Assembly: GCA_016712885.1 (NCBI GenBank)
Contig: JADJQF010000002.1
Span: 744,001 to 808,000 of the forward strand
Direction: 5' to 3'
From: Candidatus Flexicrinis proximus
Lineage (GTDB): Bacteria > Chloroflexota > Anaerolineae > Aggregatilineales > Phototrophicaceae
Length of the DNA: 64,000 nucleotides
Both the position numbers and the translations under genes were made by a program. Shown here one piece after another: positions 42,708-51,932 of the stretch (its first letter is position 1; each line of letters begins with the position of its first letter). Under the pieces are notes generated by a model, which searched no databases, was not told where the DNA came from, and worked only from the letters and a program-made list of their open reading frames with translations.

Positions 42708-43390
42708 GTACCCGACTCCGCGCGCCGCGAATAGCTATACAGCTCCGCGACCAGTTCCCCCATGACGCGCTTGAGCGCAATGCCGGCGCTGTCCAGCCAC
42801 AGGGTCTGCGTAAATTCGCCGGTCAGTTCGACCACCCGCGCGTCGATCGATTGGTCGCCCACAACGACCGTCTCCTGCCGCAGCGCTGTCAATGCCGCAT
42901 CGAAAACCAGCGCCTTGTCGTCGTTGCTGCGATAGCCCCCAAACGCGGAAATCGGCGTTCCAGACTCGCCCGGCCAGCGGCTGGCCGTGATCCCCAGCAG
43001 CGCCGTCTTGAGCATCACAACCTGAAAGTTCGGCGTCAGCGGGATTTCCAGATCTCGGCGTTCAGCCTCCAGGCCGCTGATCCCGATCAGGACATGATCC
43101 GCGTGAAAATCCATCGTCTCTTTGGCGACGCCCGCCGGGCTGTGAAGCTGCGCCACAATCCGCTGAAAACGCCCGCCGGAAGCCAGCGGGTCGATCAGTG
43201 CTTCGATCAGCTGGCTTGTACCATCGAGGACGCGCCAATCGTAATCAATCCGCACAAACCACGACCCGTCTGGAAGCTCATGTATGGAGAAATGCTCCTC
43301 GCCCTTGAGGAGTTCACCGCCCCTCAAATAGCGGTAAATGCCGCTGGCGACCAGTTTTTCACGCAACGTTACAGGATGCAGAACACGCAT
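42704..43390 (-). CDS. Hypothetical protein
   Basis: 228 residues, soluble, mostly beta-strand with alternating polar and hydrophobic residues (GEEHFSIHELPDGSWFVRID, FQRIVAQLHSPAGVAKETMD). It suggests a beta-sandwich or lipocalin-like fold, but no family is recognised. It is sandwiched between a GNAT gene (3-base gap) and the TPR genes (4-base overlap), so it belongs to the same operon. Confidence 0.65.
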   Translation of the reverse strand: MRVLHPVTLREKLVASGIYRYLRGGELLKGEEHFSIHELPDGSWFVRIDYDWRVLDGTSQLIEALIDPLASGGRFQRIVAQLHSPAGVAKETMDFHADHVLIGISGLEAERRDLEIPLTPNFQVVMLKTALLGITASRWPGESGTPISAFGGYRSNDDKALVFDAALTALRQETVVVGDQSIDARVVELTGEFTQTLWLDSAGIALKRVMGELVAELYSYSRRAESGT

Positions 43391-43393
43391 GTG

Positions 43394-43867
43394 CTACTCC
43401 GTTTCCGCGCGCATGCGAACCATGACACGCCGCCCGCCCACAGACTCCCAGAATTGTTTCCCCGCTGTATTATGCTCCGCAACGTACCATTCGAAGACCT
43501 GGATCTTCCTTTCGCTCAGCCACGCAGTGACCGCGCCGACCAGCGCCCGCCCGACACCCAGTCTCCGGTACGCTTCGTCAACGTAAATATCCGCCAGGAA
43601 CCCGCTGTTCTCCTGAATGAACATATCGGGGATCACATCCACTATCACCGCCAGCGCGTAGCCAACCAGCCGGCCGTCGTCTTCAGCCACCACGATTCGC
43701 GTTTGTGGGTCGTTCATGCGGGCAACCAGTCTCCGCGCATACGCCTTCCCCCCGCCGCGAGCCGCGGGCGGCAGCGCGGGGTCAAGCACGTGATGGAACC
43801 TGGCTAACTGTTCCCACATCAGACCGATTGCAGGGACGTCTTCGTCGTTGGCAATCCGGATATTCAT
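43394..43867 (-). CDS. GNAT family N-acetyltransferase
   Basis: 157 residues. Motif A, the acetyl-CoA pyrophosphate loop, is LADIYVDEAYRRLGVGRALV; VVAEDDGRLVGYALAVIVDV is the preceding strand pair, and FEWYVAEHNTAGKQFWESVG the C-terminal motif B with the Phe/Tyr. It acetylates an amine of unknown identity. The ATG overlaps the stop of the upstream acetyltransferase gene (ATGA). Confidence 0.9.
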   Translation of the reverse strand: MNIRIANDEDVPAIGLMWEQLARFHHVLDPALPPAARGGGKAYARRLVARMNDPQTRIVVAEDDGRLVGYALAVIVDVIPDMFIQENSGFLADIYVDEAYRRLGVGRALVGAVTAWLSERKIQVFEWYVAEHNTAGKQFWESVGGRRVMVRMRAETE

Positions 43868-44295
43868 AGCTGAAGTTGCATCCATTCACAGCCGGCAGGG
43901 GCTTCACGATCGCTGAGTTTCGCGCCCAGAGCGCGCCAGAATGCCTGCTCGACAGGGTGTCGCTGCGGCACGCACGCCAGCAGACTTTCAGCGCCTGAGT
44001 TCTGGGCCAGGTTGCGTACCTCACTGACCAATCCCCGTGCCAGACCCGGAAAATACGTGTGGGCATCCAGCGCCATGTGATCGATCAGCCACGCGCCGGG
44101 GCGCTGCCACACGCTGATATAGCCGCCCACGCGGCCGTCCATCTCGCCGACCCACACCGCCCCGGAACGACGGCCAGCCCATTCGACCGCCTCCGAGGCA
44201 ATACGCCTATCCGACTGCAAAAGCAGGGCCATTCGCTCCGTGTACAGATGCTGGAGCATCGGGACATCGGCTTCGAGAGCCAGCCGAATCCGCAT
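43864..44295 (-). CDS. GNAT family acetyltransferase-like protein
   Basis: 143 residues. RLALEADVPMLQHLYTERM and GAVWVGEMDGRVGGYISVWQ fit GNAT strands 1-4, and YFPGLARGLVSEVRNLAQNS is the helix after a motif A that lacks the classic Q/R-x-x-G-x-G/A sequence. CoA binding may therefore be altered. GAGAGG is 6 bases before the ATG; the longer frame upstream has no support. It is the first gene of the eight-gene minus-strand cluster. Confidence 0.75.
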   Translation of the reverse strand: MRIRLALEADVPMLQHLYTERMALLLQSDRRIASEAVEWAGRRSGAVWVGEMDGRVGGYISVWQRPGAWLIDHMALDAHTYFPGLARGLVSEVRNLAQNSGAESLLACVPQRHPVEQAFWRALGAKLSDREAPAGCEWMQLQL

Positions 44296-44432
44296 GGGTC
44301 GCCTCTCACTCAGATCGATACTGTCAGCATAGCACCGCGCCGGAAGCCCCGCAAGATAGGGATGAAACAGGGTAACCGGAACGGCGCGGGGAACGGTCAA
44401 AACCTCGCCGCCGCGTTACACTAAGTCGCAGG

Positions 44433-44600
44433 CTGTGCAAATTCAGTGGGGTTCCACCCCAAACCCGGCAGGCGTTGGCGCTCCTGCACCTCGCTTAGCG
44501 ATTTCGTGGAACTCACACCACAAAATCGCAAATGAGGGGTCGGCGGCGCAGGTCCCTCGCGGAGGTGTGCGGGCCGCGCCTCCACAAACGAGCAGCCGCT
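44433..44600 (+). repeat. Dispersed structured element, copy 5
   Basis: GTGGGGTTCCACCCC, GGCAGGCGTTGGCGCTCCTGC, CACCTCGCTTAGCGATTT then the central stem GCGATTTCGTGG with CCACAAAATCGC (one mismatch), GGTCCCTCGCGGAGGTGTG and GGGCCGCGCCTCCACA. Here it lies between two divergent genes; this is the one copy not next to a stop codon. The part of the gap before it shows nothing recognisable. Confidence 0.85.
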
Positions 44601-44611
44601 AAGCGATGATA

Positions 44612-44639
44612 ACTGATGACTGAAAACTGACGACTAAGC
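44612..44639 (+). repeat. Heptamer direct repeats
   Basis: Four tandem 7-base units, ACTGATG, ACTGAAA, ACTGACG, ACTAAGC, directly before the membrane-protein gene. A similar short array (ACTGCA, ACTGACG, ACTCATC) lies at 1268-1287 after the first gene; both share the string CTGACGACT. No function assigned. Confidence 0.5.
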
Positions 44640-44656
44640 GCTAATGGCGTAGGGGC

Positions 44657-46897
44657 ATGCAAACAGACTTCGTACCCGAAAACCTGCCATCATGGATGCG
44701 GCAGCCCCGTCGTTCACTCGACTGGGGGATCGCTCTTGCTGCGGCCTTCGGGCTGATCGCCTCCTGGGCCTTTCTGATACGCGGTGGGTTACCTGCCTAT
44801 ACTGATTTGATCCACAGCGGCTTTATGACCTCCGACCTGGCGGATGCGCTTCGCGAGGGTCAGATAATCGCCCGCTGGTCGCCCCACGCCCTCAGCGGTT
44901 ACGGCGCGCCTATCCCTAGCTTTCTTCCACAGGGGGCGCCTTTTCTGGCCGCGCTTACCGCCCAGCTCCTGACCGGAGACGCCGCCAGCGCCATTCGGCT
45001 CGTACTCTCGGCTGCTTTGGTCGCCGCTGGCGTTGGGCAGTACCTCTTTTGCAGGCCATGGATCGGAGCCACCAACGCCTTAATGGCGGCCGGGCTGTAC
45101 GTATTCAGCCCGGTCCTCGGCCTGACAGCCCCGCATGTCACTGGAGACCTGGCGGGCGTCACCGGCATGGCGCTTCTACCCTTTGTACTTTGGCTCTCGG
45201 GGCGCGCTGCAGCCAATACCTCCGGTGGCGACCTGATTGCGGCATGTCTGGCGCTCACAGCCCTCGCCTTTGTGAGTCCCCGTCTCGCGCTTTGCACCGC
45301 TGCCATCGCGCTGGCAACCGCATCAACTGGCGGCATCAAATCTCTGATCCGCCTGGCCGCCTGCCTGCTGTTTTCATTCGCGCTCTTCGCCCCGTCCTGG
45401 CTGCCGGCTCTGACCGAGGCCGGTGACGTTCGCTGGCGCACGGTTGCCGCGCCAACGCGCGACCTGTTCGACATTTCCAGCCTCTTTTCTCCGGTGCATT
45501 CGTCCGATCCAATCCTCCTAAATCCCGTTCCGCAGTTCACCCTCGGCCTGACCATGCAGGTTTTTTGCCTCGTGGGAATCGCCTCAGCCCTGACCCGCCG
45601 GCGCGGTCGCACCTTCGCGGCGCTGATGACCGCCACGGCACTCCTCGCCGCCGCGGCGGCCGTGCTTTTCAACCAGCCCTGGCTGACCTATCCGATGACT
45701 TTCGCCGCAGCGGCGCTGGGAGGACTGGCCCTGGAGTGGCGCGTGCGGCTTCCGGTGCTGCTGCGGCGTACCGTGCTGCCTATCGCCCTGGTCATCGTCC
45801 TGATCACGACATCCGACGTCTGGCTTTCGCCCCTCGGTCCTACCGCCGATGACTTCACACCGCTCGCCCAGATTGAGTTTGAGCAGAACGGCTTTGGCAC
45901 CGCAGTACTTCCGGCCGGCGCCTATACCCCATCGACGCTCCCGGTTAGCTATGCGCCGGAGCGCAGGCTGATCGAGTCTTATAGAAACCCTCCGCTTGAG
46001 CGAATCCGCCTCGGGTCAGCCGCCCGGGTGACTCCCATAACTTCGTCAACTCATGGCAGCACATGGCAGGTAAGCCTCACGGCCCAGAATTCCGTGCTGC
46101 TGTCCTTATCCTATTTTCCGGGCTGGCAGGCCGATCTGGATGGCAAACCTCTGCCCCTTGAGCGCGATCCCGTCACCGGGCTGATTCGCGTCACCATTCC
46201 AGCCGTCACCAATGGAACGCTCCGGGTGTCAATGGGCACCACCCCCGAGCGGAATCTGGCCTGGGTGCTGGCGATCGGCGCCGCGGCCGCGCTGCTGGTC
46301 TGGGCGCGCATGAATATCGCGGTTGAGGCCGTGAACGAGCCGCATCTCGGAGTTCAGGAGCTTCGCCTCACGGTAGTGGCATTAGGGTTTGCCGGCGCCG
46401 CGGTTGTCGCAACAGCCATACCCGGAGGTGCGTTTGATTTGAGGGCCGATCCTTTCAGCGGTCTGCGCGGGTCATTCCCGATTACCGCCACCAGCGAATC
46501 GGTTCAGCTCTTGGCCTACCAGGTGAATTCAACCCGCATTCGCCCCGGCGATCCTCTGTCCGTGACCCTCTTCTGGTCAACCGCCGAGATACCGGAAACC
46601 AACTACGGCGCCCGTGTCGGCCTGCTGGACATGAGCACTTCGCGAACACACTACCTGACCTCGCCCGCCGCCCCCGGCGATCTGCCGACCAGGCGATGGC
46701 TGACCGGCTATGTGGTTGTCGATACCTATAATGTGGTTTCGCCCGATACCCTCGCTCAGGGAACTTATCAGGTCGTCGTGGAAGTCACGCCCTGCACCGC
46801 CTCCTGCAATCTCAGCGACCCGCTCCGGTTTCGCGACTCGCAGGGCATCTCGCGTCCCGCCATCGTCCTGCCGTCCGTGTTGACCATCGCGGAGTAG
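44657..46897 (+). CDS. Large polytopic membrane protein, YfhO/GT-C-like
   Basis: 746 residues. About a dozen hydrophobic helices in the first ~400 residues (for example SLDWGIALAAAFGLIASWAF, AALTAQLLTGDAASAIRLVL) resemble GT-C-type glycosyltransferases that use polyprenyl-linked sugars. LSYFPGWQADLDGKPLPLER (about residue 490) is the extracytoplasmic beta domain motif (Y-F-P-G-W) of the YfhO group. Two further helices and a beta-rich C-terminal domain follow. It probably acts in surface polysaccharide or glycoprotein assembly. No acidic loop motif typical of the active site was confirmed. Confidence 0.7.
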   Translation: MQTDFVPENLPSWMRQPRRSLDWGIALAAAFGLIASWAFLIRGGLPAYTDLIHSGFMTSDLADALREGQIIARWSPHALSGYGAPIPSFLPQGAPFLAALTAQLLTGDAASAIRLVLSAALVAAGVGQYLFCRPWIGATNALMAAGLYVFSPVLGLTAPHVTGDLAGVTGMALLPFVLWLSGRAAANTSGGDLIAACLALTALAFVSPRLALCTAAIALATASTGGIKSLIRLAACLLFSFALFAPSWLPALTEAGDVRWRTVAAPTRDLFDISSLFSPVHSSDPILLNPVPQFTLGLTMQVFCLVGIASALTRRRGRTFAALMTATALLAAAAAVLFNQPWLTYPMTFAAAALGGLALEWRVRLPVLLRRTVLPIALVIVLITTSDVWLSPLGPTADDFTPLAQIEFEQNGFGTAVLPAGAYTPSTLPVSYAPERRLIESYRNPPLERIRLGSAARVTPITSSTHGSTWQVSLTAQNSVLLSLSYFPGWQADLDGKPLPLERDPVTGLIRVTIPAVTNGTLRVSMGTTPERNLAWVLAIGAAAALLVWARMNIAVEAVNEPHLGVQELRLTVVALGFAGAAVVATAIPGGAFDLRADPFSGLRGSFPITATSESVQLLAYQVNSTRIRPGDPLSVTLFWSTAEIPETNYGARVGLLDMSTSRTHYLTSPAAPGDLPTRRWLTGYVVVDTYNVVSPDTLAQGTYQVVVEVTPCTASCNLSDPLRFRDSQGISRPAIVLPSVLTIAE

Positions 46898-47005
46898 ACA
46901 TGCTCTGCGATCCTGCGGTTCAGCCGCGATCACGACGTTTGCCTTTCGCCCGCGAACGGGTACAATACTCGCATTCAGCCCCTAACTTCCATCAGGATTG
47001 CGACT

Positions 47006-47332
47006 ATGGCACTAGATGAAATCTCGGGAAAAATCGGTGACGCGTGGGCTATGCATCGCAAGGGCGATCACGTCAACGCCGCGCGCGCCTTCGAAGATGT
47101 CCTCAGGACCGAAGCGGAAAACGTCGATGCCCACTATGGGCTGGGACTGGCGAAACGCGCTGCCGGCGACAAATCCGCCGCGAAAGCCTCGTTTGAGAAG
47201 GCCAAGTCGCTAGCCGAACGTAATCTCGCCGAACTTCGCACCAACAACCCGTCGAACGACCTCAAAACGAACAAAGACGATCGCTATATGATGCTCACTC
47301 GTATGCTTCAGCAGCGGTTGGCCGAGCTCTAG
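47006..47332 (+). CDS. Small TPR protein
   Basis: 108 residues. Two TPR units are visible: GDAWAMHRKGDHVNAARAFE and VDAHYGLGLAKRAAGDKSAA, followed by a charged, partly disordered segment and a C-terminal helix. CAGGA lies about 8 bases upstream of the ATG. No signal or membrane span. It is followed 23 bases later by the URO-D-family gene and may be on the same transcript. Role unknown. Confidence 0.75.
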   Translation: MALDEISGKIGDAWAMHRKGDHVNAARAFEDVLRTEAENVDAHYGLGLAKRAAGDKSAAKASFEKAKSLAERNLAELRTNNPSNDLKTNKDDRYMMLTRMLQQRLAEL

Positions 47333-47355
47333 TCGCCCGAGAAGGGCAGTTCACC

Positions 47356-48351
47356 GTGGAAAAGCGCGAACGTCTGGAGCGAATGCTGTCCGGAGACGTG
47401 ACTGATCGTGTCCCGGTCGCATTCTGGCGTCCGTTTCCCGGCGACGATCAGCGTACCGCCGACTTCTCAGCCGCGGCTATCGACTTCCAGTTGCGCTACG
47501 ACTGGGATATGTGCGTCATCGTCCCGCCCTGGGGTTTCGCCGGGGCGGACTTCGGCCTGCAGGACGAATGGGCCGGTGACTCGTCAGGCGTTCGCGCGGC
47601 GATCCGCTACCCCATCCGCCGCTCCCTCGACTGGACTGACCTTCGCGCGCCCGATCCGAGCCGCGGAGAATATGGCCGTCTCGCTAACGTTGTCAAAGCC
47701 GTGTGCGAAAGCCTCAACGCATCGGGCGTTCCCGTCGTGCTGCAAGTCCTCAGTCCGCTGGCCCAGGCCGCACGTTTGACCGGTGCGGACATGCTCGTGC
47801 GCCACCTGCGAACTCGCTCGGACCGCCTCCTGACTGGCCTGGCAACCCTGACCGAGTCTACCCTGCGTTTCCTCGACTTCATCCGCGGCGCAGGCCTAGG
47901 CGGAATCGCCCTGAAAGTCGAACACGCCGACTTCGATCTGCTCTCCGAACCCGAATACGAAACCTTCGGTTTGCCCGGCGATGCCGCCATCCTCTCCAGC
48001 GCCCCCAAAACCAGTTGGCTCAAGCTGGCTCACTTTGCCGGCGGCAGCCCGATGCCCAAAATGTTCTCTCGCGTCCAGGCCAACATAGTGGCATGGGATG
48101 ATCGTGCCTCAGAGACCGATCTGCTGACCGGCCGGTCAGCGTGGTCGGGCGCAGTCTGCGGCGGCCTGGATGCCGAAAAGCATCTCCGCGCCGGCACACC
48201 GACGAGTGTGAGAGACGCCGTGCGCGAGGCTACCCAGGTGTTGGGCGGACGCCGCCAGATCGTCGGCTGCGGCCATTCCCTGCCCGTGACTACGCCTCAC
48301 GGCAATCTCCGGGCCGCACGCGCCGCTGTCGAACGGATGCCGGTCGCATGA
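47356..48351 (+). CDS. Uroporphyrinogen decarboxylase family protein
   Basis: 331 residues, GTG start preceded by GAAGGGC. KRERLERMLSGDVTDRVPVA is the opening motif of the URO-D superfamily, and LGGRRQIVGCGHSLPVTTPH near the C-terminus is the usual late G-C-x-H/P barrel motif. The family includes HemE and the methylcobamide:CoM methyltransferases (MtaA/CmuA); the HemE N-terminal Arg-rich substrate loop (R-x-x-R-Q-A-G) is not seen, so it is probably not the heme enzyme. The last bases overlap the rsmD start (ATGA). Confidence 0.82.
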   Translation: MEKRERLERMLSGDVTDRVPVAFWRPFPGDDQRTADFSAAAIDFQLRYDWDMCVIVPPWGFAGADFGLQDEWAGDSSGVRAAIRYPIRRSLDWTDLRAPDPSRGEYGRLANVVKAVCESLNASGVPVVLQVLSPLAQAARLTGADMLVRHLRTRSDRLLTGLATLTESTLRFLDFIRGAGLGGIALKVEHADFDLLSEPEYETFGLPGDAAILSSAPKTSWLKLAHFAGGSPMPKMFSRVQANIVAWDDRASETDLLTGRSAWSGAVCGGLDAEKHLRAGTPTSVRDAVREATQVLGGRRQIVGCGHSLPVTTPHGNLRAARAAVERMPVA

Positions 48352-48938
48352 GCGGGCGGGTGATTTCAGGCAGCGCGAAGGGTCGCAAACTCAAGCTTGT
48401 CCCCGGCGACACAACCCGGCCGATCATGGACCGCGTGAAAGAAGCGCTGTTCAGCATCCTCAGCCGCGACACTCTCGACTCCACCGTGCTCGATTTGTTT
48501 GCCGGGACTGGTGCGGTCGGTATCGAGGCCTTGAGCCGGGGCGCGGCTCACTGTACGTTTGTCGATCTCGCGCCGGCCGCCATCAAAACCATCAGGGATA
48601 ATCTCGCGGTCACCGGCTTGGCCGATCGCGCCACCGTCCTCAAGGCCAACGCCTTCGATATTCTCAAGAAGACGCCAACCCCCGTCGACCTGCTCTATAT
48701 CGCCCCGCCCCAGTACAAGTCCTTGTGGCTGGATATCCTCAAGGCGCTCGACGACGCGCCGGGCTGGCTGGCCGATGACGGTATTCTGATTGTCCAGATC
48801 GACCCCACGGAGCAAGCAGCAGTAGCGCTCAAGCATTTTGCGCCGTATGATGAACGTCGTTATGGAAGCACTTTATTATGGTTCTTCCAGCATACATCAT
48901 CCGATGCCCAAGAGGCTCGCGAGGAATCCCCTTCATGA
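48348..48938 (+). CDS. rsmD: 16S rRNA (guanine966-N2)-methyltransferase
   Basis: 196 residues. RVISGSAKGRKLKLVPGDTT and RPIMDRVKEALFSIL are the RsmD signature; the SAM-binding loop is VLDLFAGTGAVGIEALSRGA. The catalytic motif, normally D-P-P-Y, reads IAPPQY, so the Asp is replaced by Ala and a Gln is inserted. Whether this abolishes or alters guanine methylation is unknown. The start is within the ATGA overlap; the stop also overlaps the next gene's ATG, making a three-gene coupled unit. Confidence 0.88.
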   Translation: MSGRVISGSAKGRKLKLVPGDTTRPIMDRVKEALFSILSRDTLDSTVLDLFAGTGAVGIEALSRGAAHCTFVDLAPAAIKTIRDNLAVTGLADRATVLKANAFDILKKTPTPVDLLYIAPPQYKSLWLDILKALDDAPGWLADDGILIVQIDPTEQAAVALKHFAPYDERRYGSTLLWFFQHTSSDAQEAREESPS

Positions 48939-49366
48939 CCAATTATCCCGCCCTAGAGTCCGCTGCAAATACGCTGATTTCCGCCTTCGATGTCGCAACC
49001 CCGCCCGTCCCCATCGACACCATGATGATGACCCCGCGGCCCGGCATGTGGCCGAAGATCGACCTCAATCAACTCACGCTCAGTTTCACCGCCCGCGGCG
49101 ACCGGTTTGCGCCGCGTATCTCGATTGCCCGCTTGGTGGTGCGCCAACTGGTACATACCGAGTGGGGCAAGGCCCATGACCTGCCGGACCTGGTCGGCGA
49201 CGATCCTACCCGCATCGCCGAGTTCGGCCGCATGGTGCTCATGCCCCTTTGCCTGATCGAAAAACTCCCGGTCAAGGAGCAGACCCCCATCAACATCGCG
49301 ATGACCTTTATGGTCCCGGAAGACGACGCCGAAGCCCGTCTAAACCTTCGGCCCGCCAAGCCCTAA
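48935..49366 (+). CDS. Hypothetical protein coupled to rsmD
   Basis: 143 residues. The start overlaps the rsmD stop by four bases (ATGA). No signal or membrane span. The sequence has a hydrophobic helix (ISIARLVVRQLVHTEW) and a C-terminal strand region (NIAMTFMVPEDDAEARLNLR). No known family recognised; coupling to rsmD could be incidental. Confidence 0.65.
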   Translation: MTNYPALESAANTLISAFDVATPPVPIDTMMMTPRPGMWPKIDLNQLTLSFTARGDRFAPRISIARLVVRQLVHTEWGKAHDLPDLVGDDPTRIAEFGRMVLMPLCLIEKLPVKEQTPINIAMTFMVPEDDAEARLNLRPAKP

Positions 49367-49455
49367 GCCGAAGTTCGTCCAAAAGTGGCCACGCTTTGTC
49401 TGCGCTGGGCGTGTGTTCCTCCTCGCACGTCTGTACGAGAAGAAACGCGGTGTCT

Positions 49456-49576
49456 TGTAGGGACGCCATATATGGCGTCCGTTGGATAGCAATCAGCCAC
49501 TGGCTTAGTCAGCCGCTTACCTTGGAAGCTGTTTGACGGAACATCAAACCCGAACGCGCATTGGCACGTCCCTACA
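49456..49576. mobile_element. MITE-like element with 10-bp terminal inverted repeats
   Basis: TGTAGGGACG at the left end and CGTCCCTACA at the right end are perfect inverted repeats 121 bases apart (outer ends). The left end also carries the palindrome GGACGCCATATATGGCGTCC. There is no transposase gene; size and ends suggest a non-autonomous element. No target-site duplication is evident. Confidence 0.5.
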
Positions 49577-49613
49577 CAAGCTCGAATTGCTGTAGCCTCT
49601 CATGAATGACAGC

Positions 49614-51732
49614 TTATGGCGACCGGAAACCGCTCGGGGCGGCTGGCGGCGGCAGCACGCCATCGCGACCGGAGTAATAGGAGCGATCCTTGAGGCTGAC
49701 GTCGTCGATGATGGTCTTGCCCCCGAGACTGATGTGTTTGAACGACAGCGTAACCTGGTTGGGGTTCGAGGATAGGTACACGTTGATTCCGCTCGATAGT
49801 CGCATATAACCTTCGGTCTGCACGTAGCGCAGTTTGGTGACGGTAGCCGGCTGGCCGTCGCTATAAGTGACCGTGACGCGCACCTTGAGCGGCTTGACAC
49901 TGTTTACCGTCTTCATCATAAAACTCAGCGCGAACGACGTATTGTGGTGTGACGCGGCGAAAACAGTCCGGGTCAGTGTCGCGCTTTCGCTAGCACTGCC
50001 CTTAAAAACGAACGCGCAGGGCGACCCGTCACCCTGCGGCGGACGGGTATCGCTGTCGCACACGACTTTATCGCCGCTGCCGTTCTCAAGCGTCCAACCC
50101 GTCATCCCGTTCTCGAAACCGCCGTTGTCCAGAAGCTCGGCCGTGTAGATCGTGCCGTACGTCGAAATACCCGCCCAGATGCTGTCGCGATTGCCCACAG
50201 CGTTCGTCACGCGCACCCAATACCCGTAGTTGGCGTTGTTGTTCAATGGCGGTGTTGTGTAGATCGCGCCAGTTGCACCGGGGATGGGCTGCGATATATC
50301 GCTCGGTTGACCCTGGTACCATTGGTAGGATAGCGGAGTATCACTGGTTGCCATGACGCTCAGCATCGCGCTGTCTCCGCCATTCGCGATGAAGGTGTCT
50401 GGTTGATCGTGGATGACAGGAAGGCCGACTGGCTCCGAAAGGCCGTTGAGATGGAAATGCGTCGGGAAGCGCCGCTGGAGCTTTGCGGGAGACGCCAGAC
50501 GGACGAGATACGTCCCCGGCGAGAGCTTCCTGCGGATGGCGCCCTTCTTATCGCAGTCGACCGGTTGGAGCGACGAGCCGTCTTTCTTCCAGACATCCAT
50601 ATATCTCGGATAGTAGATCAATTCGTCGTTTACGTATCGGCCGATGTTGCTACCGAAGGTATCTAGATCGACGACGCGAGTCGTATCCAGCGTGAACTTG
50701 TACCAGACGCTGTGATACAGCGGTATCGAACAGCCGGCCTGCGCCTCCGGCTCGACGCCCGGCTGAAACGACGCCAGCATCGCCGACGCCGATTTCGCTG
50801 ATGGGGAACGCGACCGCAGCGGCTTTCGAGAGCTTGTCATTGGGCGGCGTTGCGCTTAGGAGAAGCAGAGTCCAGTTCGGCGGCCGGTTCGCGACACCGA
50901 CCTGAAGATAGTACGTCCCGGCATCAAGCGTTTTGGTGAAAAGGACGTCGTATCCAGGGCCGAACGGCGCGCCGCCGCTTTGACATTTGACGAGGGTAAG
51001 CTGGTCGCCCTCGCGCTTGTAGATACCGATAGTCGACTGGACACCGAGCTGTACCCCGATGCCAATGGTATTCACGAAAATGTTCAGGTCGCTGCGCTTG
51101 TCGAGCGTAATTGAATACCAGCGGCTGTGCCGGTCGGCGCAGGTATGCTCACCGTCCCCGGACGATGCGAGAGAGTCACGGACTGTGATGGAGCCGCCAA
51201 AGGTCGGCGTCACGGGCAGCGCGCTGGCGAGCGTATCATTCGACGGAGGCACCCCGACGACAAGATGGTATTGGCCAGGCGTTGTCCCCTGCGCGGCACC
51301 GATCTGTACGTAATACGTCCCGGCGTCGAGCGTCTGCCTGTAGGTGACGTCGTGCGCCGAGCCGCCTGTATCACAGCGCAGCAGCGTCGGTTCGGGCGCG
51401 CCCTGTTGGTAGAGGCCCACATGCGTTTCGACCGTCGGAATCGGATAATCGGTCACACCATCGGTATCATAAGCGAGGACGTAGAATCCAAGTTCGATGC
51501 TGGCCTCAAGTGTGAAGGTGTACCAGACGCTCAGATTGCTCGCACACGCGTTTTCGCCGTCTTCGGTTGTCGCTTCCGACGGCTCTGCGCTCGCGTATTG
51601 GTAGAGTGTAAAGACGTCGATCACTTCGGCGTCGGCGAAATCATCGTTGTACGGCGGTAGCGCGAAGGCGGGCACGCTCGTCGCAGCAAGTGTGAGGGAT
51701 AGAGCGACAACTGCGGCAAACCGTCTGAGCAT
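49614..51732 (-). pseudogene. Frameshifted secreted PPC/Ig-like repeat protein
   Basis: Two overlapping frames make one ~700-residue product if a single-base shift near 50778 is corrected. The upstream part has a signal peptide (LRRFAAVVALSLTLAATSVP) and two pre-peptidase C-terminal-like (PPC) repeats, each with P-P-x-N-D, W-Y-x-x-T-L-D and L-D-A-G-T-Y-Y-x-Q-x-G. The third repeat starts in this frame (PPNDKLSKAAAVAFPISEIG) and continues in the other (HSVWYKFTLDTTRVVDLDTF). An Ig-like domain (LSYQWYQGQPSDI) and a jelly-roll, carbohydrate-binding-like domain (LLDNGGFENGMTGWTLENGS) follow. It was probably an exported cell-surface or extracellular protein. The shift may be a real mutation or a sequencing error. 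Confidence 0.8.
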
Positions 51733-51932
51733 CACATAATTCCGTAAGCACAACGATATAGAAAGTATATCAGGATATTGCGATGGCGCACGCCCAATTA
51801 TTCTGTGCGCCGCGCTGGCGAACCGACGCCGGGCGACCCGCGCGTGAACGAAAACGCCACAGGCGGCGGATTTTCCGCGTCTGGGCCTATCGCTTGGGCA
51901 ATAACGGATACTGAAGGCAAATCGCTGGCGGC

